The position numbers and the translations under genes are program-made. A DNA stretch of 30,317 nucleotides, from IMG/VR virus record IMGVR_UViG_3300023284_001041, positions 1-30,317 of that record. The stretch is one strand, 5' to 3'. This document shows, piece after piece, positions 6,636 to 14,306 of the stretch. The first letter of the stretch is position 1. Every line of letters begins with the position of its first letter. Source of the stretch: a virus. The notes beneath the pieces were generated by a model. The model searched no databases. It was not told the DNA's origin and saw only the letters and a program-made list of their open reading frames with translations.

Positions 6636-9325
6636 TGGCAGATGTGCAGGTAATCTTGCCCGATGGACGCGAGATCATAGCGCAGATTCCCGATGGAACA
6701 GAGAATCCGCGTGAATTTGTCATAAACGAACTGACTAATCGCGGGCTTCTCGGTTTTCCACCGTTAACGACAGAACAGCGGGCCGCTGTAGAAGCTGTGC
6801 CACCGACTCGACTTGATCCTCTTACAGCGGCTTTTGCTCGCACTTCCGGGCTTGAGCCAACCCTTCCTCCAACTGTCGGACAACTTGGCGTTGCCGCAGG
6901 CGTGGGAGTGGAAGGCGCTCCTGCTGGCGCAAGACTTGAGGCGGGATTCGCCGCTGACCCATCACAGGGAGCCTCAATCGCACTTCAGCAGCAATTTGGT
7001 CAGGAAGTTACTACTGGACGCCGTCCTGAATTTGGTGGCCGGGTTACATTCATCAATCCAGAAACCGGACAGGAAGAGTTTTTTAATCCTCCCGGTGGAG
7101 AATTTGGTGACATAGCCGCTGCTCCTGGAGGAGCAACGGTTGTTGTGCCGGAAGTTATTGGCGGCGTTACCGGTGCGGCCTTTGGCGGCGCTCCCGGTGG
7201 CATTGCGGGAGCAGGTTTTGGCGCAGGGCTTGGCGAGGCCATACGATTGGAAATCGGCAAAGCAATAGGTGTTAATCCAGAATTATCTGCAAGCGAACAG
7301 ACGATACGTGCGGCAACAGAAGCAGGAACAGCGGCTGCAATTGATACTTTGACCTTTGGACTGGGAACCGGTGCAAGACGGCTGGTTCGTGGCGCTCCCG
7401 CCCCCACTGCACCGGCAGGAGTATTGCAAGAATTTGGCGGACCTGTTCTTGAAGAGGGCTTGGCCAGAGGCCAAAGATTACAAGCTGAATTTGCAGAAAC
7501 ATTTGGCGCTGATCTTCCTCTAAGCACAGAACAGGTTTTGCGCGATGTTGCCGATGTTCAATCCAGAGAACTAGCCGGTGCAGCAGCAATAGTAAGAGGT
7601 CGTCCTGCCGGAGAGCAATTGCGTATTCAAAGGCGCGAGCAGGCTGCTGCAATGGAGCAAGCGGCAGAACAAGTGCTTGGTCCGGAAGGCGTTCCTACTG
7701 CTGCGGCTGGCAGACAATTACAACAGGTTGCACGGCAGGCTCCGGAAGCCGCAATAGCTGAACAGCGTCGCCTTTTGCAGGAATTTGATGTTTCACTATT
7801 AAGACAGGAACAAATTTCCACTGTTGCCGCGATAGATGCTGGTGCAGCTATTCGGGAAACCTTAGAGGGCGAGAGGGATGCTTTAGAAACCAGATTTGAT
7901 CTTCGGTATGATCAATTGCGCGAGGCAACAGGCGATGTAGAAGTAAGCCTTGCCCCGATTGCCCCAACAGCAAAAAGCGCGTTGAAACAACTGGATGAGG
8001 ATATTTTTGCTTCGCTCGCTCCGGAAAACAGAACAATTATCGAAGATGCTATTGGAGCAAGTAAGAAAACTGTTTCGTTTGATGTGATACAAAGAGCATT
8101 ATCTGATCTCCGTGCAGAACGGAGACTGATAAGGAAAAAACTTTCTCCAAGACGAAACATCGGACAGGTCGAACAGCTTATCAAAAGTCTCGAAGATGCT
8201 CGTTCTGCTGCATTGCGTGGAAGACCTGATATAGCCAAACAAATAGTTGATCTTGAAGCGGATTTTGCCGCTGCTAGAACGCGCGTTGATCGTGGTCTTG
8301 TCGGCAGATTGCTACGTCCCGCAGAAGGTGGCGGTTTCAAATTAGCCGATGATCAGGTTATCCCGACAATTCTAAGAAATCCCGATCTTGCCCGCAAGAT
8401 GGCCGATGTATTCAGCGATCCTAAATTCCAGTTCCAACCAGGAGCGAGACTGGAGATTCAACAAGGATTGCTGGCTGCGCTGAGAGAAGGTTCCATAGAC
8501 GATATCACAGGCAGGATGTCGTCAAAGAAGTTCAAGAATTTCAGGGCAAAGAATAAAACGACCTTCAATGCTTTTTTTGATGATGTTACCAACAAGCGCA
8601 TGAACACCTTGAATGGTGCTCTTGCTGAAGGTGAAAGATTGACGGCCCGAGTGGAGAAAATCACCACTGATCTCAATCGAACATTCGGGATGAACCTGCA
8701 AAAGCTCGATCCATCGCAGGTAATGAACCGAATCTTTAGCGGGCGGGCAAGAGACATACCTGAAAATCTCCGCAGAGCCAGAGTAATTGCAAAGCGTGAT
8801 CCGGTAGTTTTTGAGGAATTCCAAAAGGCTACGCTCGCCCAGTTACGTCGCGCCAGCACCCGTGCAACTTCGCAGGAACCCGGACGGCTAAGTTTTACCG
8901 GATTGAACCAGATTGCCCAGAACAAGGAAATAGTGGAAGAGCTTACTCGTATTATGGGTCCAAGATGGCGCAGGGGATTTGAGGTCTTTACTGAAGCGCT
9001 TGATACAACCAGAATGCGCCCGACCGACGCGGCGGCTATTCAGGCCATGCAAGCGGCTGGAGAGCCCGGAAGTGTTATACAGGGGATGTTGCGGGTTATC
9101 TGGCCACCCCTGACAAGAGAAGGCCGTGCTTTAACTGGCGCTCTAAGGGTCAACAAAGAATCAGTAATTCGTTCACTGGATAATATTCTTGCGAATCCCG
9201 AACAGATGATTGAGCTTGCACGATTGCAAGGCACTAAAAACAGGCGGGTGGTATTCCGCACCCTTGAGGCGATTGGCCTTGGCCATATTGCTCTCGCACT
9301 GCAAGAGGATGAAAATGGCAGGTAA
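6635..9325 (+). CDS. Large DNA ejection / internal virion protein, P22 gp16 position
   Basis: The largest protein here (896 residues). It begins with a short ubiquitin-like beta segment (VQVILPDGREIIAQIPDG), then has a hydrophobic Gly/Ala-rich stretch near residues 176-208 (VIGGVTGAAFGGAPGGIAGA) that could insert in the host membrane, followed by several hundred residues of Arg/Glu/Gln-rich helix. This layout fits the long ejected proteins of podoviruses. No lytic transglycosylase motif is obvious. It is the last of the three ejection candidates and overlaps the tailspike start by 11 bases. Confidence 0.65.
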   Translation: MADVQVILPDGREIIAQIPDGTENPREFVINELTNRGLLGFPPLTTEQRAAVEAVPPTRLDPLTAAFARTSGLEPTLPPTVGQLGVAAGVGVEGAPAGARLEAGFAADPSQGASIALQQQFGQEVTTGRRPEFGGRVTFINPETGQEEFFNPPGGEFGDIAAAPGGATVVVPEVIGGVTGAAFGGAPGGIAGAGFGAGLGEAIRLEIGKAIGVNPELSASEQTIRAATEAGTAAAIDTLTFGLGTGARRLVRGAPAPTAPAGVLQEFGGPVLEEGLARGQRLQAEFAETFGADLPLSTEQVLRDVADVQSRELAGAAAIVRGRPAGEQLRIQRREQAAAMEQAAEQVLGPEGVPTAAAGRQLQQVARQAPEAAIAEQRRLLQEFDVSLLRQEQISTVAAIDAGAAIRETLEGERDALETRFDLRYDQLREATGDVEVSLAPIAPTAKSALKQLDEDIFASLAPENRTIIEDAIGASKKTVSFDVIQRALSDLRAERRLIRKKLSPRRNIGQVEQLIKSLEDARSAALRGRPDIAKQIVDLEADFAAARTRVDRGLVGRLLRPAEGGGFKLADDQVIPTILRNPDLARKMADVFSDPKFQFQPGARLEIQQGLLAALREGSIDDITGRMSSKKFKNFRAKNKTTFNAFFDDVTNKRMNTLNGALAEGERLTARVEKITTDLNRTFGMNLQKLDPSQVMNRIFSGRARDIPENLRRARVIAKRDPVVFEEFQKATLAQLRRASTRATSQEPGRLSFTGLNQIAQNKEIVEELTRIMGPRWRRGFEVFTEALDTTRMRPTDAAAIQAMQAAGEPGSVIQGMLRVIWPPLTREGRALTGALRVNKESVIRSLDNILANPEQMIELARLQGTKNRRVVFRTLEAIGLGHIALALQEDENGR

Positions 9326-11354
9326 TTATCTCAGCAATCCCAGCCCACAATGGTTTGATGATAATGGCAATCCATTAAGCGGAGGGACAGTGGCATTTTT
9401 TGAGGCTGGCGGAACCTCAACTCCGCTGGACACCTTTACCGATAAGGATTTGACTCCGGGCAATGAAAATACCAATCCTCTTCCGCTGGACTCAGATGGC
9501 CGGTCAACAACAAATGTATTTCTTCAACAGCAGGAATACAATATCGTAGTCAAAGATTCCGGTGGTGTTACCATTCCGAATGCAACGCGAGACAATGTTT
9601 CCAATATTCTCCAGGTTGACCTGTCGGGTCTTGCAACAATTACAACATATGCTGCTGCCAGAGCCTTGGCTGGAGCAACATTAACAGATGGCAACAGGTT
9701 CTTTATTGAATCCAGAACTGTAGACGGAGACGGCGCAAGCGGGGTCTTTTTCTGGGATGCTTCTTCAACAGCAACAGATAATGACGGAACAATCCTCAAG
9801 CTTACAGACACGGCAACAGGGCGCTTGCTCCGGGACTTTTCCGGGCCGATAAATGTTAAGTGGTTCGGGGCGACCGGAGACGGCACCACTGACGATGCCA
9901 CAGAAATACAGGCAGCCGTAGATACGGGGTTAAGCGTTTATCTTCCGGAAGGTAACTATATCTGTGATTCTGTTATTCGACTTGTCAGCGGATCGCATAT
10001 TTTCGGTGACGGGATTGGTGCTACCAGGATAATTAAAAACGCCGCTACTGCTGCTTCGCAGGGGATTCTTTACGCCGAATCTGCTTCATCAGTTACCTTT
10101 ATCACCGATATTCAGATAAACGACATGGAGATTGACGGACTGGTCTCAGCAAATCTCTTTTCACAATTTCAGCATCTTGTGTCCCTGAATGGTGTAGACG
10201 GTGTTTTGATTGAGAATGTCAAATTCAGCGGATCGCAAGGTGACGGGATTTACTTTGGTTCCGGCATTGCCGGAGGTACCACGGAGCGACATAACCACAA
10301 TCTGATTGTAAGAAGTTGTTTATTTGATGGTGTAACTGGTGAAAATCGGAATTGTATTTCTGTCATTGATGGTGATGGGGTTATTTTCACCGGCAATCAT
10401 TGCTTCGACTGGACAAAATCCACCATGCCGGGAGCGTTTGACTTCGAACCCGACCTCAACGTATTCCACGTTATCAAGAATGTGACAGTGGCGAACAACA
10501 CTTTCGAAAATATTGGTGGCAACGTTGCTGTTGTTGCTTTTGCGTTACGGGGAGCCACCTTCACCACTCAGCCAGAAATGCTCAATGTTTCAGATAATGT
10601 TTTTGATGTTACCAGCAACGCTTTCGCGGTATTGAGCAACGCAACCGGGTATGCGCGGCCTCTCAATGTAGTTTTTTCCGGCAATACTGGCAAGTGTGCC
10701 CGAATGATGAATTTCGGAGATTTTGTGCAAGGAGCAACGCTCACTGGCAACACCTTAAATACAACAGATTCGGCATTGCTTGGGTTTGATGAGACAGATC
10801 AGGCTCTGGATATAGTTTTTACTGGTAATGTACTTACCGGCGATGATGTAGGAAAAGGTCTTGTTATCAGAAGCGGCAATAACATCACTGTATCAGGAAA
10901 TGTATTAACCGATATGGCTGATCATGCTTTTTTGGTTGGAGGGGCAGCAGCTACTTTGAATGAACTGATGATTGCCAACAACAGCGTTAACAGCAGCACC
11001 GCCGGGGTGGAGTTTGCCGGTGGCACGCTGACCAATATTTCTATCCTGGATAATGAATTTGTCGGGGCTATCGCGCCTATTGAGGGCAGCATTCCAGCAG
11101 ACACCAGAATCCGGGGGAACAAGGGGTATATTTCTGAAAACGGCGCTGTCACCGGAGCCATAGCCACAGGTGCAACTGTTACTCACGGCACAGCAGTAAC
11201 GCCTACGGTAATTAATGTAACTGCTTTGGACTCTGGACCCACGGATGTATTTGTGTCAGCTATAGGAGCAACAACTTTCGTAATTAATTATGGCGGCGGC
11301 GGAACGCATGTATTTGCATGGGAAGCCAAAATACCGGCTCATTTTGGAGCGTAG
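9315..11354 (+). CDS. Tailspike protein with right-handed beta-helix
   Basis: A 679-residue receptor-binding protein. The first ~110 residues (NPSPQWFDDNGNPLSGGTVAF, then DGRSTTNVFLQQ and YNIVVKDSGG) form a head-binding-like domain common to podovirus spikes. The block VKWFGATGDGTTDDATEIQAA at about residues 180-200 is the start of a pectate-lyase-3 type beta-helix, continued by rungs such as NVSDNVFDV, NVVFSGNTG, DIVFTGNVL and ITVSGNVLTD up to about residue 600. A small beta domain closes the protein. The start was set at 9315 because AGAGG at 9304-9308 gives good spacing. A depolymerase function is plausible but no catalytic residues were identified. Confidence 0.85.
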   Translation: MAGNYLSNPSPQWFDDNGNPLSGGTVAFFEAGGTSTPLDTFTDKDLTPGNENTNPLPLDSDGRSTTNVFLQQQEYNIVVKDSGGVTIPNATRDNVSNILQVDLSGLATITTYAAARALAGATLTDGNRFFIESRTVDGDGASGVFFWDASSTATDNDGTILKLTDTATGRLLRDFSGPINVKWFGATGDGTTDDATEIQAAVDTGLSVYLPEGNYICDSVIRLVSGSHIFGDGIGATRIIKNAATAASQGILYAESASSVTFITDIQINDMEIDGLVSANLFSQFQHLVSLNGVDGVLIENVKFSGSQGDGIYFGSGIAGGTTERHNHNLIVRSCLFDGVTGENRNCISVIDGDGVIFTGNHCFDWTKSTMPGAFDFEPDLNVFHVIKNVTVANNTFENIGGNVAVVAFALRGATFTTQPEMLNVSDNVFDVTSNAFAVLSNATGYARPLNVVFSGNTGKCARMMNFGDFVQGATLTGNTLNTTDSALLGFDETDQALDIVFTGNVLTGDDVGKGLVIRSGNNITVSGNVLTDMADHAFLVGGAAATLNELMIANNSVNSSTAGVEFAGGTLTNISILDNEFVGAIAPIEGSIPADTRIRGNKGYISENGAVTGAIATGATVTHGTAVTPTVINVTALDSGPTDVFVSAIGATTFVINYGGGGTHVFAWEAKIPAHFGA

Positions 11355-11356
11355 AA

Positions 11357-11821
11357 ATGAAGTTCGCAACTATATTTCGTGACAAAGTAATCCGGCCCAC
11401 TCTGTTGGACCTTGGCCTTCATTCGGCTGCGGCTGTAAATCTTCTTCTTGGAACCGCCTTACATGAATCGGGGGTTCTCCGGTATCACCACCAAGACGGT
11501 GGTCCGGCGATGGGACTGTTCCAGATGGAGCCGAACACCTTGCAGGATTTGTTTGATAATTATCTCTCATTCCACGACGGAAGACTGGCCCAACTCGAAA
11601 GATATTCCGAAAAAGGTCTTTCCGTAGATAACGCCCACAACCTTTACAACGCCCGCTACGCGACGGCAGCTTGCAGGCTCCAATACTACCGTCAACCCGC
11701 TGCTTTGCCCTCTGCGGACGATATGGAGGGCTTGGCGGCATACTACAAGAAATATTGGAACTCAAGCGCGGGAAAAGCCACGGCGCAGGACTTTATTGAC
11801 GTGATGGAGAAGTACGCATGA
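11357..11821 (+). CDS. Endolysin, lysozyme-like / transglycosylase fold
   Basis: A 154-residue protein that probably cleaves peptidoglycan. The segment GTALHESGVLRY at about residues 32-43 provides the expected catalytic Glu, and GPAMGLFQMEP at about 49-59 is the 'GxxQ' substrate-cleft motif of SLT-type lysozyme folds. The C-terminus contains an AAYYKKYWNS block found in phage lysozymes of this size. There is no signal peptide, so export would depend on a holin. The ATG at 11357 is chosen because the family normally starts a few residues before the VxRxTLxDL helix. It begins two bases after the tailspike stop. Confidence 0.75.
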   Translation: MKFATIFRDKVIRPTLLDLGLHSAAAVNLLLGTALHESGVLRYHHQDGGPAMGLFQMEPNTLQDLFDNYLSFHDGRLAQLERYSEKGLSVDNAHNLYNARYATAACRLQYYRQPAALPSADDMEGLAAYYKKYWNSSAGKATAQDFIDVMEKYA

Positions 11822-12147
11822 AGAAATTTTTAATCGGAGGCGGTGGCGCGCTTTTAATTGCTCTTGTCGGCTTAATGGCTACACAGGGCTGGTTGCCGCC
11901 CACTCAAAATGCTTTGGCCGAAGTCTCTATGGCCTCTGCTGACAAGCGCACTGAAGCTACGCGGTATCTGGTTGTTCTGAATGCTGAACTTGCCAGATAT
12001 AAAAATGATCTCAGCGATGCTGTATTCCGGCTTGGACAAAATCCCTCTGATCAATCGGCGATCAGTGATAAAATAGATGCTGAAAACGCAATAGCCGATA
12101 CTCGCGCCGAGATGACTATTGTTCGCGCTGAGGCAAATAAAAACTAG
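11818..12147 (+). CDS. Membrane-anchored small lysis-module protein
   Basis: A 109-residue protein with an N-terminal hydrophobic segment (residues 6-24, after MKKF) that acts as membrane anchor or uncleaved signal, followed by an Ala/Glu/Arg/Asp-rich helix (about 35-105) facing the periplasm. It overlaps the endolysin by an ATGA junction. It could be a lysis helper or an atypical holin-like or anti-holin protein; no family was recognised. No lipobox is present, so it is not an outer-membrane spanin. Confidence 0.65.
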   Translation: MKKFLIGGGGALLIALVGLMATQGWLPPTQNALAEVSMASADKRTEATRYLVVLNAELARYKNDLSDAVFRLGQNPSDQSAISDKIDAENAIADTRAEMTIVRAEANKN

Positions 12148-12158
12148 GAGAAAGACTG

Positions 12159-12287
12159 ATGCTTGGATTTCTGATAGACCCTAACTTTTATCTTGGTCTT
12201 GTTGTAGGCGGAGCAATTATCTGGCTGTTCCGCGCTGTTGTGGAAAAGTGGAAGGCCAAAGCAGAGACCAAACTGAAGGGAAAGTAG
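12159..12287 (+). CDS. 42-residue single-pass membrane protein
   Basis: A very small gene preceded by TAGGAGAAAG as a strong ribosome binding site. The protein has one transmembrane helix (about residues 10-28, FYLGLVVGGAIIWLF) followed by a positively charged tail (EKWKAKAETKLKGK), so the C-terminus should be cytoplasmic. It lies between the endolysin and the holin-like genes and its stop codon directly touches the next ATG. It could be a pinholin-like or regulatory lysis peptide. Function is inferred from topology and location only. Confidence 0.6.
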   Translation: MLGFLIDPNFYLGLVVGGAIIWLFRAVVEKWKAKAETKLKGK

Positions 12288-12344
12288 ATGCCCAAACATA
12301 CCGTGAAAGAACGTAAAAAGAAGAAGAAAAAGAAGAAGAAATGA
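12288..12344 (+). CDS. Lysine-run micro-ORF (18 residues)
   Basis: The reading frame MPKHTVKERKKKKKKKKK starts at the base after the previous stop and ends in an ATGA overlap with the next holin-like gene. Nine consecutive lysine codons mix AAA and AAG, so slippage is limited. No own ribosome binding site beyond GGGAAAG is seen, so translation would be by coupling. A lysine run can pause ribosomes, so it may be a translational regulator of the following gene, or a real basic peptide. It may also simply be a purine-rich spacer; the exact junctions favour translation. Confidence 0.45.
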   Translation: MPKHTVKERKKKKKKKKK

Positions 12345-12523
12345 CCTTCCAAAACTCACGCAAGCTGACTTACATTGCCTTGTTTATGGCATTTGGCCTG
12401 ATGGTTCTGATTGTTTTTATACCCTCTCCGGAAGCTGCTCAAGTCTTGATGCTCGGCGTTCCGTCCATGATAGCCCTTGTTAACATACAAAGCCATATCA
12501 CGAACAAGGCTCAAAAAGAATGA
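12341..12523 (+). CDS. Holin-like protein with two membrane segments
   Basis: A 60-residue protein with two hydrophobic helices (about residues 10-27 and 33-49) separated by a short SPEAA turn, with charged ends (MTFQNSRK at the start and HITNKAQKE at the end). This hairpin topology is typical of class II holins. It lies after the endolysin and before the spanins. It overlaps its neighbours by ATGA at both ends. Other candidate holins are encoded at 12159 and 14100, so which one forms the lethal hole is open. Confidence 0.6.
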   Translation: MTFQNSRKLTYIALFMAFGLMVLIVFIPSPEAAQVLMLGVPSMIALVNIQSHITNKAQKE

Positions 12524-12693
12524 TTGATTACAAAGCATGGGCGCTTGATCTTTGTTCCTTGCTGGATGAGATAGAAGCGAACGAAGACGATGTGGATAAG
12601 GTTGCAGAGCTTCTGGCTTACCGCTTCGAGATAGCACGGAACCAGGGCTTTGACGTTGTTATCGAAGGCCCGGCAGAGGTAGGCCACGCATGA
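12520..12693 (+). CDS. Small acidic hypothetical protein in lysis module
   Basis: A 57-residue acidic soluble protein (MIDYKAWALDLCSLLDEIEANEDD...) predicted to be helical in its first 40 residues. It has no recognised family. Both junctions are ATGA overlaps, to the holin-like gene upstream and the inner-membrane spanin downstream, so it is probably translated as part of the cassette. Its place suggests a modest regulatory role, but the sequence gives no direct support. Confidence 0.6.
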   Translation: MIDYKAWALDLCSLLDEIEANEDDVDKVAELLAYRFEIARNQGFDVVIEGPAEVGHA

Positions 12694-13175
12694 TCCCTCT
12701 TGGCCCCATACTCGGCGTTGCTCTTGTCGGCTCAATCGGCTGGGGCATGTGGTATATGGAAGACAGGGCGCATGACAAAACCATATCCGAGGCCGCAGAA
12801 AAAATTGCCATTGCCCAGACCAACGCCGCCAATCTTGAGCAGGCCCTGAGAGATAGTGAATCTTCCATAAACGAACTTCGTATATCTCAGGCGGTGGCGG
12901 CAGAGCGTCGCAAAGCTCTTGATGAGGATTATGCGAGGATACAGAAAAATCTAGCTGACGAGCAGGAAAAGCACAACAATTACAGAAGCAGGTGGATCAA
13001 TGCAGCAACTAAAAAGCCGGGTCTTGTTGGCCGTGTCATTAATCGCGCTTGGACTAACGGGATGCTCAAGCTCGAAGCTGCCACCTGTAGAGCGGATTGT
13101 GATGAAGACGGAGATACAGAAAATATACCCGGAGCCACCGAGACGCCCAAACCAGATTCAGAAACGCAGCTTTGA
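12690..13175 (+). CDS. Inner-membrane spanin (Rz-like)
   Basis: A 161-residue protein with an N-terminal transmembrane anchor (about residues 5-22, GPILGVALVGSIGWGMWYM), then a long Ala/Glu/Gln/Lys coiled coil to about residue 105 in the periplasm. This is the classic i-spanin layout that spans the periplasm and fuses inner and outer membranes with a lipoprotein partner. The gene for the partner starts inside it in another frame at 13000. The last ~25 residues are Asp/Glu/Pro-rich and lie in the shared region, so they may be constrained by the other frame. Confidence 0.8.
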   Translation: MIPLGPILGVALVGSIGWGMWYMEDRAHDKTISEAAEKIAIAQTNAANLEQALRDSESSINELRISQAVAAERRKALDEDYARIQKNLADEQEKHNNYRSRWINAATKKPGLVGRVINRAWTNGMLKLEAATCRADCDEDGDTENIPGATETPKPDSETQL

Positions 13176-13377
13176 GAGTTATTGGGTGCTTGTTCCATCA
13201 ACGATGGCAAGCGAAATGGAGAAGATAGAAAGCGGAGAACGGGGTCCATTTAACGAGATTTGTTTGCCGTATACGGATTATCTTGAATTCTCTCTGTGGC
13301 TGAAATCTGTTACAGAAGGATACGTGCCAGAAGCAGAGCGCTATATGGACGACGTTGAAAACCAAACCAAGGAGTAA
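13000..13377 (+). CDS. Outer-membrane lipoprotein spanin (Rz1-like)
   Basis: A 125-residue lipoprotein starting 176 bases before the end of the Rz-like gene in a different frame, the known overlapping-spanin architecture. The signal peptide is MQQLKSRVLLAVSLIALGLTGC, with lipobox LTGC and lipidated Cys at residue 22. A proline-rich stretch (KLPPVERIV, YPEPPRRPNQIQ) follows, as in o-spanins. AGGTGGA upstream acts as ribosome binding site. It is longer than lambda Rz1 (60 residues), with an extra C-terminal region extending about 200 bases beyond the Rz stop. It should bind the periplasmic end of the i-spanin. Confidence 0.85.
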   Translation: MQQLKSRVLLAVSLIALGLTGCSSSKLPPVERIVMKTEIQKIYPEPPRRPNQIQKRSFESYWVLVPSTMASEMEKIESGERGPFNEICLPYTDYLEFSLWLKSVTEGYVPEAERYMDDVENQTKE

Positions 13378-13381
13378 GGAG

Positions 13382-13543
13382 ATGGTAAGCCAACCAATGG
13401 AGAACGAACATGGGAGCGACAGGGAAGCCAGCGAAGCCGAAGAAGACAAAAAAGAAGACCCGCAGGAAGACCGGAACGAAGCGCCGCAGGTAAAACCTAA
13501 AGGCGCAACGGGGCCTCCAGCCAAGCCGCCGCCCGGTGACTGA
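13382..13543 (+). CDS. Disordered acidic/proline-rich small protein
   Basis: A 53-residue protein made almost wholly of Glu, Asp, Lys, Pro, Gln and Asn, hence likely disordered. The ATG at 13382 is preferred because AAGGAG at 13369-13374 lies seven bases upstream. An upstream TTG at 13355 is possible but has no good ribosome binding site. It shares its last base with the ATG of the next membrane gene (TGATGG). No family was recognised. Confidence 0.5.
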   Translation: MVSQPMENEHGSDREASEAEEDKKEDPQEDRNEAPQVKPKGATGPPAKPPPGD

Positions 13544-14103
13544 TGGAATATATGCCGCATATTCACCTTGTCATATTTGGCTTGGTGGCCTTTGTGCCGG
13601 AGTGGCGCAGGACGTGTCTTATAATTGCTCTGTTTGCTCTTCTTAATATTGCCTATCAGCCATTGGTGGATAATGCCGCCGATGAAGGTAACCAGATCAT
13701 TCATCTGATTTACGCACTCGTAGACTTCATAGCTATTCTCGCTTTACTTTGGTGGGGATCAAAGGGCGAATTTTCTGCTAAAGCCATATTCACCCAACCC
13801 GGTGCGGCAAGATTCTTGCAGGCCGGGATTCTCACATTTTTCATAGCAACAAATCTCGCGCTACTTCTTGACTACAAGGCTCCGCCGTATCCCATGTATT
13901 ATGCTTACGAGAAGGTAATATTTGCGCTCAACATAATTCAACTCTTTTTGATAAGTGGGGGCATCTATGCAGTGGTTGGAAATACAATTAAGTTCATTCT
14001 GGGCGGAACACCTCGGACCATTTTGGGCGGAATACGGAATAATTATAGCGGTAGCCACGGCACTGGTTCTCGCAGTATTCAGCATAGGGATAGGCATCTG
14101 TGA
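13543..14103 (+). CDS. Multi-pass membrane protein, C-terminus overlaps another gene
   Basis: A 186-residue integral membrane protein with about five hydrophobic helices (roughly residues 7-20, 25-38, 51-69, 92-110, 127-145). No family was recognised. The last ~35 residues (GGTPRTILGGIRNNYSGSHG...) look unlike a natural tail, and this stretch is read in another frame by the gene beginning at 13967. The stop overlaps the GTG start at 14100. It could be a holin-related or superinfection membrane protein; this is not shown by the sequence. Confidence 0.65.
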   Translation: MEYMPHIHLVIFGLVAFVPEWRRTCLIIALFALLNIAYQPLVDNAADEGNQIIHLIYALVDFIAILALLWWGSKGEFSAKAIFTQPGAARFLQAGILTFFIATNLALLLDYKAPPYPMYYAYEKVIFALNIIQLFLISGGIYAVVGNTIKFILGGTPRTILGGIRNNYSGSHGTGSRSIQHRDRHL

Positions 14104-14155
14104 ATATAAAGGACACATCCGTCGGCGCAAGCTTCGGGACCGCGATAACAAGTAG
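13967..14155 (+). CDS. Nested single-pass membrane protein
   Basis: A 62-residue protein starting within the 3' end of the preceding membrane gene in another frame, with 137 bases shared. It has an N-terminal amphipathic part with a doubled FWAE motif (SSFWAEHLGPFWAEYG), one transmembrane helix (about residues 29-47, IIIAVATALVLAVFSIGIGI) and a strongly basic C-terminus (HIRRRKLRDRDNK) that should stay cytoplasmic. GGGGG at 13957-13961 may act as ribosome binding site. The credible protein features suggest that it is genuine despite the overlap. Confidence 0.55.
   Translation: MQWLEIQLSSFWAEHLGPFWAEYGIIIAVATALVLAVFSIGIGICEYKGHIRRRKLRDRDNK
13995..14035 (+). repeat. 24-base-period tandem duplication inside overlapping genes
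   Basis: Two 17-base copies, CATTCTGGGCGGAACAC at 13995-14011 and CATTTTGGGCGGAATAC at 14019-14035, agree at 15 of 17 positions and are spaced 24 bases apart (eight codons). They encode the doubled FWAE motif in the 13967 frame and a doubled ILGG in the 13543 frame. The two mismatches (C/T at 13999 and 14009) are transitions. Confidence 0.7.
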
Positions 14156-14306
14156 TCTCGCAGGGGCTAATGGCTGGGTGAATGAAAACTACCAGATGCT
14201 AATGCTTGGCATTGCAGCAACATCTACCATAGCGGCTATAATCCTCGGGATACTGAATCATCGGGAGAACCGAAAGAGGACGGAGCATCTGGTGAATGGG
14301 GATTGA
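14100..14306 (+). CDS. Holin-like protein, HP1 holin-type layout
   Basis: A 68-residue protein from a GTG start that overlaps the TGA of the 13543 gene. It has a small-residue N-terminal segment (TSVGASFGTAITSSLAG), a strong hydrophobic helix (about residues 34-52, LMLGIAATSTIAAIILGIL) and a basic tail HRENRKRTEHL. This order resembles the HP1-type phage holin family (PF16080). It is the last rightward gene before the convergent boundary and overlaps the end of the leftward gene at 14236 by 71 bases. Confidence 0.6.
   Translation: MNIKDTSVGASFGTAITSSLAGANGWVNENYQMLMLGIAATSTIAAIILGILNHRENRKRTEHLVNGD

Noticed and set aside
7000-7527. A 175-residue open frame on the minus strand inside the large ejection gene
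   Set aside because: It is Pro/Ala/Ser-rich with no motif, as expected for the antisense of a Gly/Ala-rich coding region; it has no partner genes on that strand.
9210-9314. Extended N-terminus for the tailspike
   Set aside because: The extension lies wholly in the ejection gene and reads as a shadow; AGAGG at 9304-9308 fits a start at 9315, where the family's N-terminal motif begins.
9315-11354. Diversity-generating retroelement targeting the tailspike or the LamG-like gene
   Set aside because: No reverse transcriptase and no template repeat are visible in the window.
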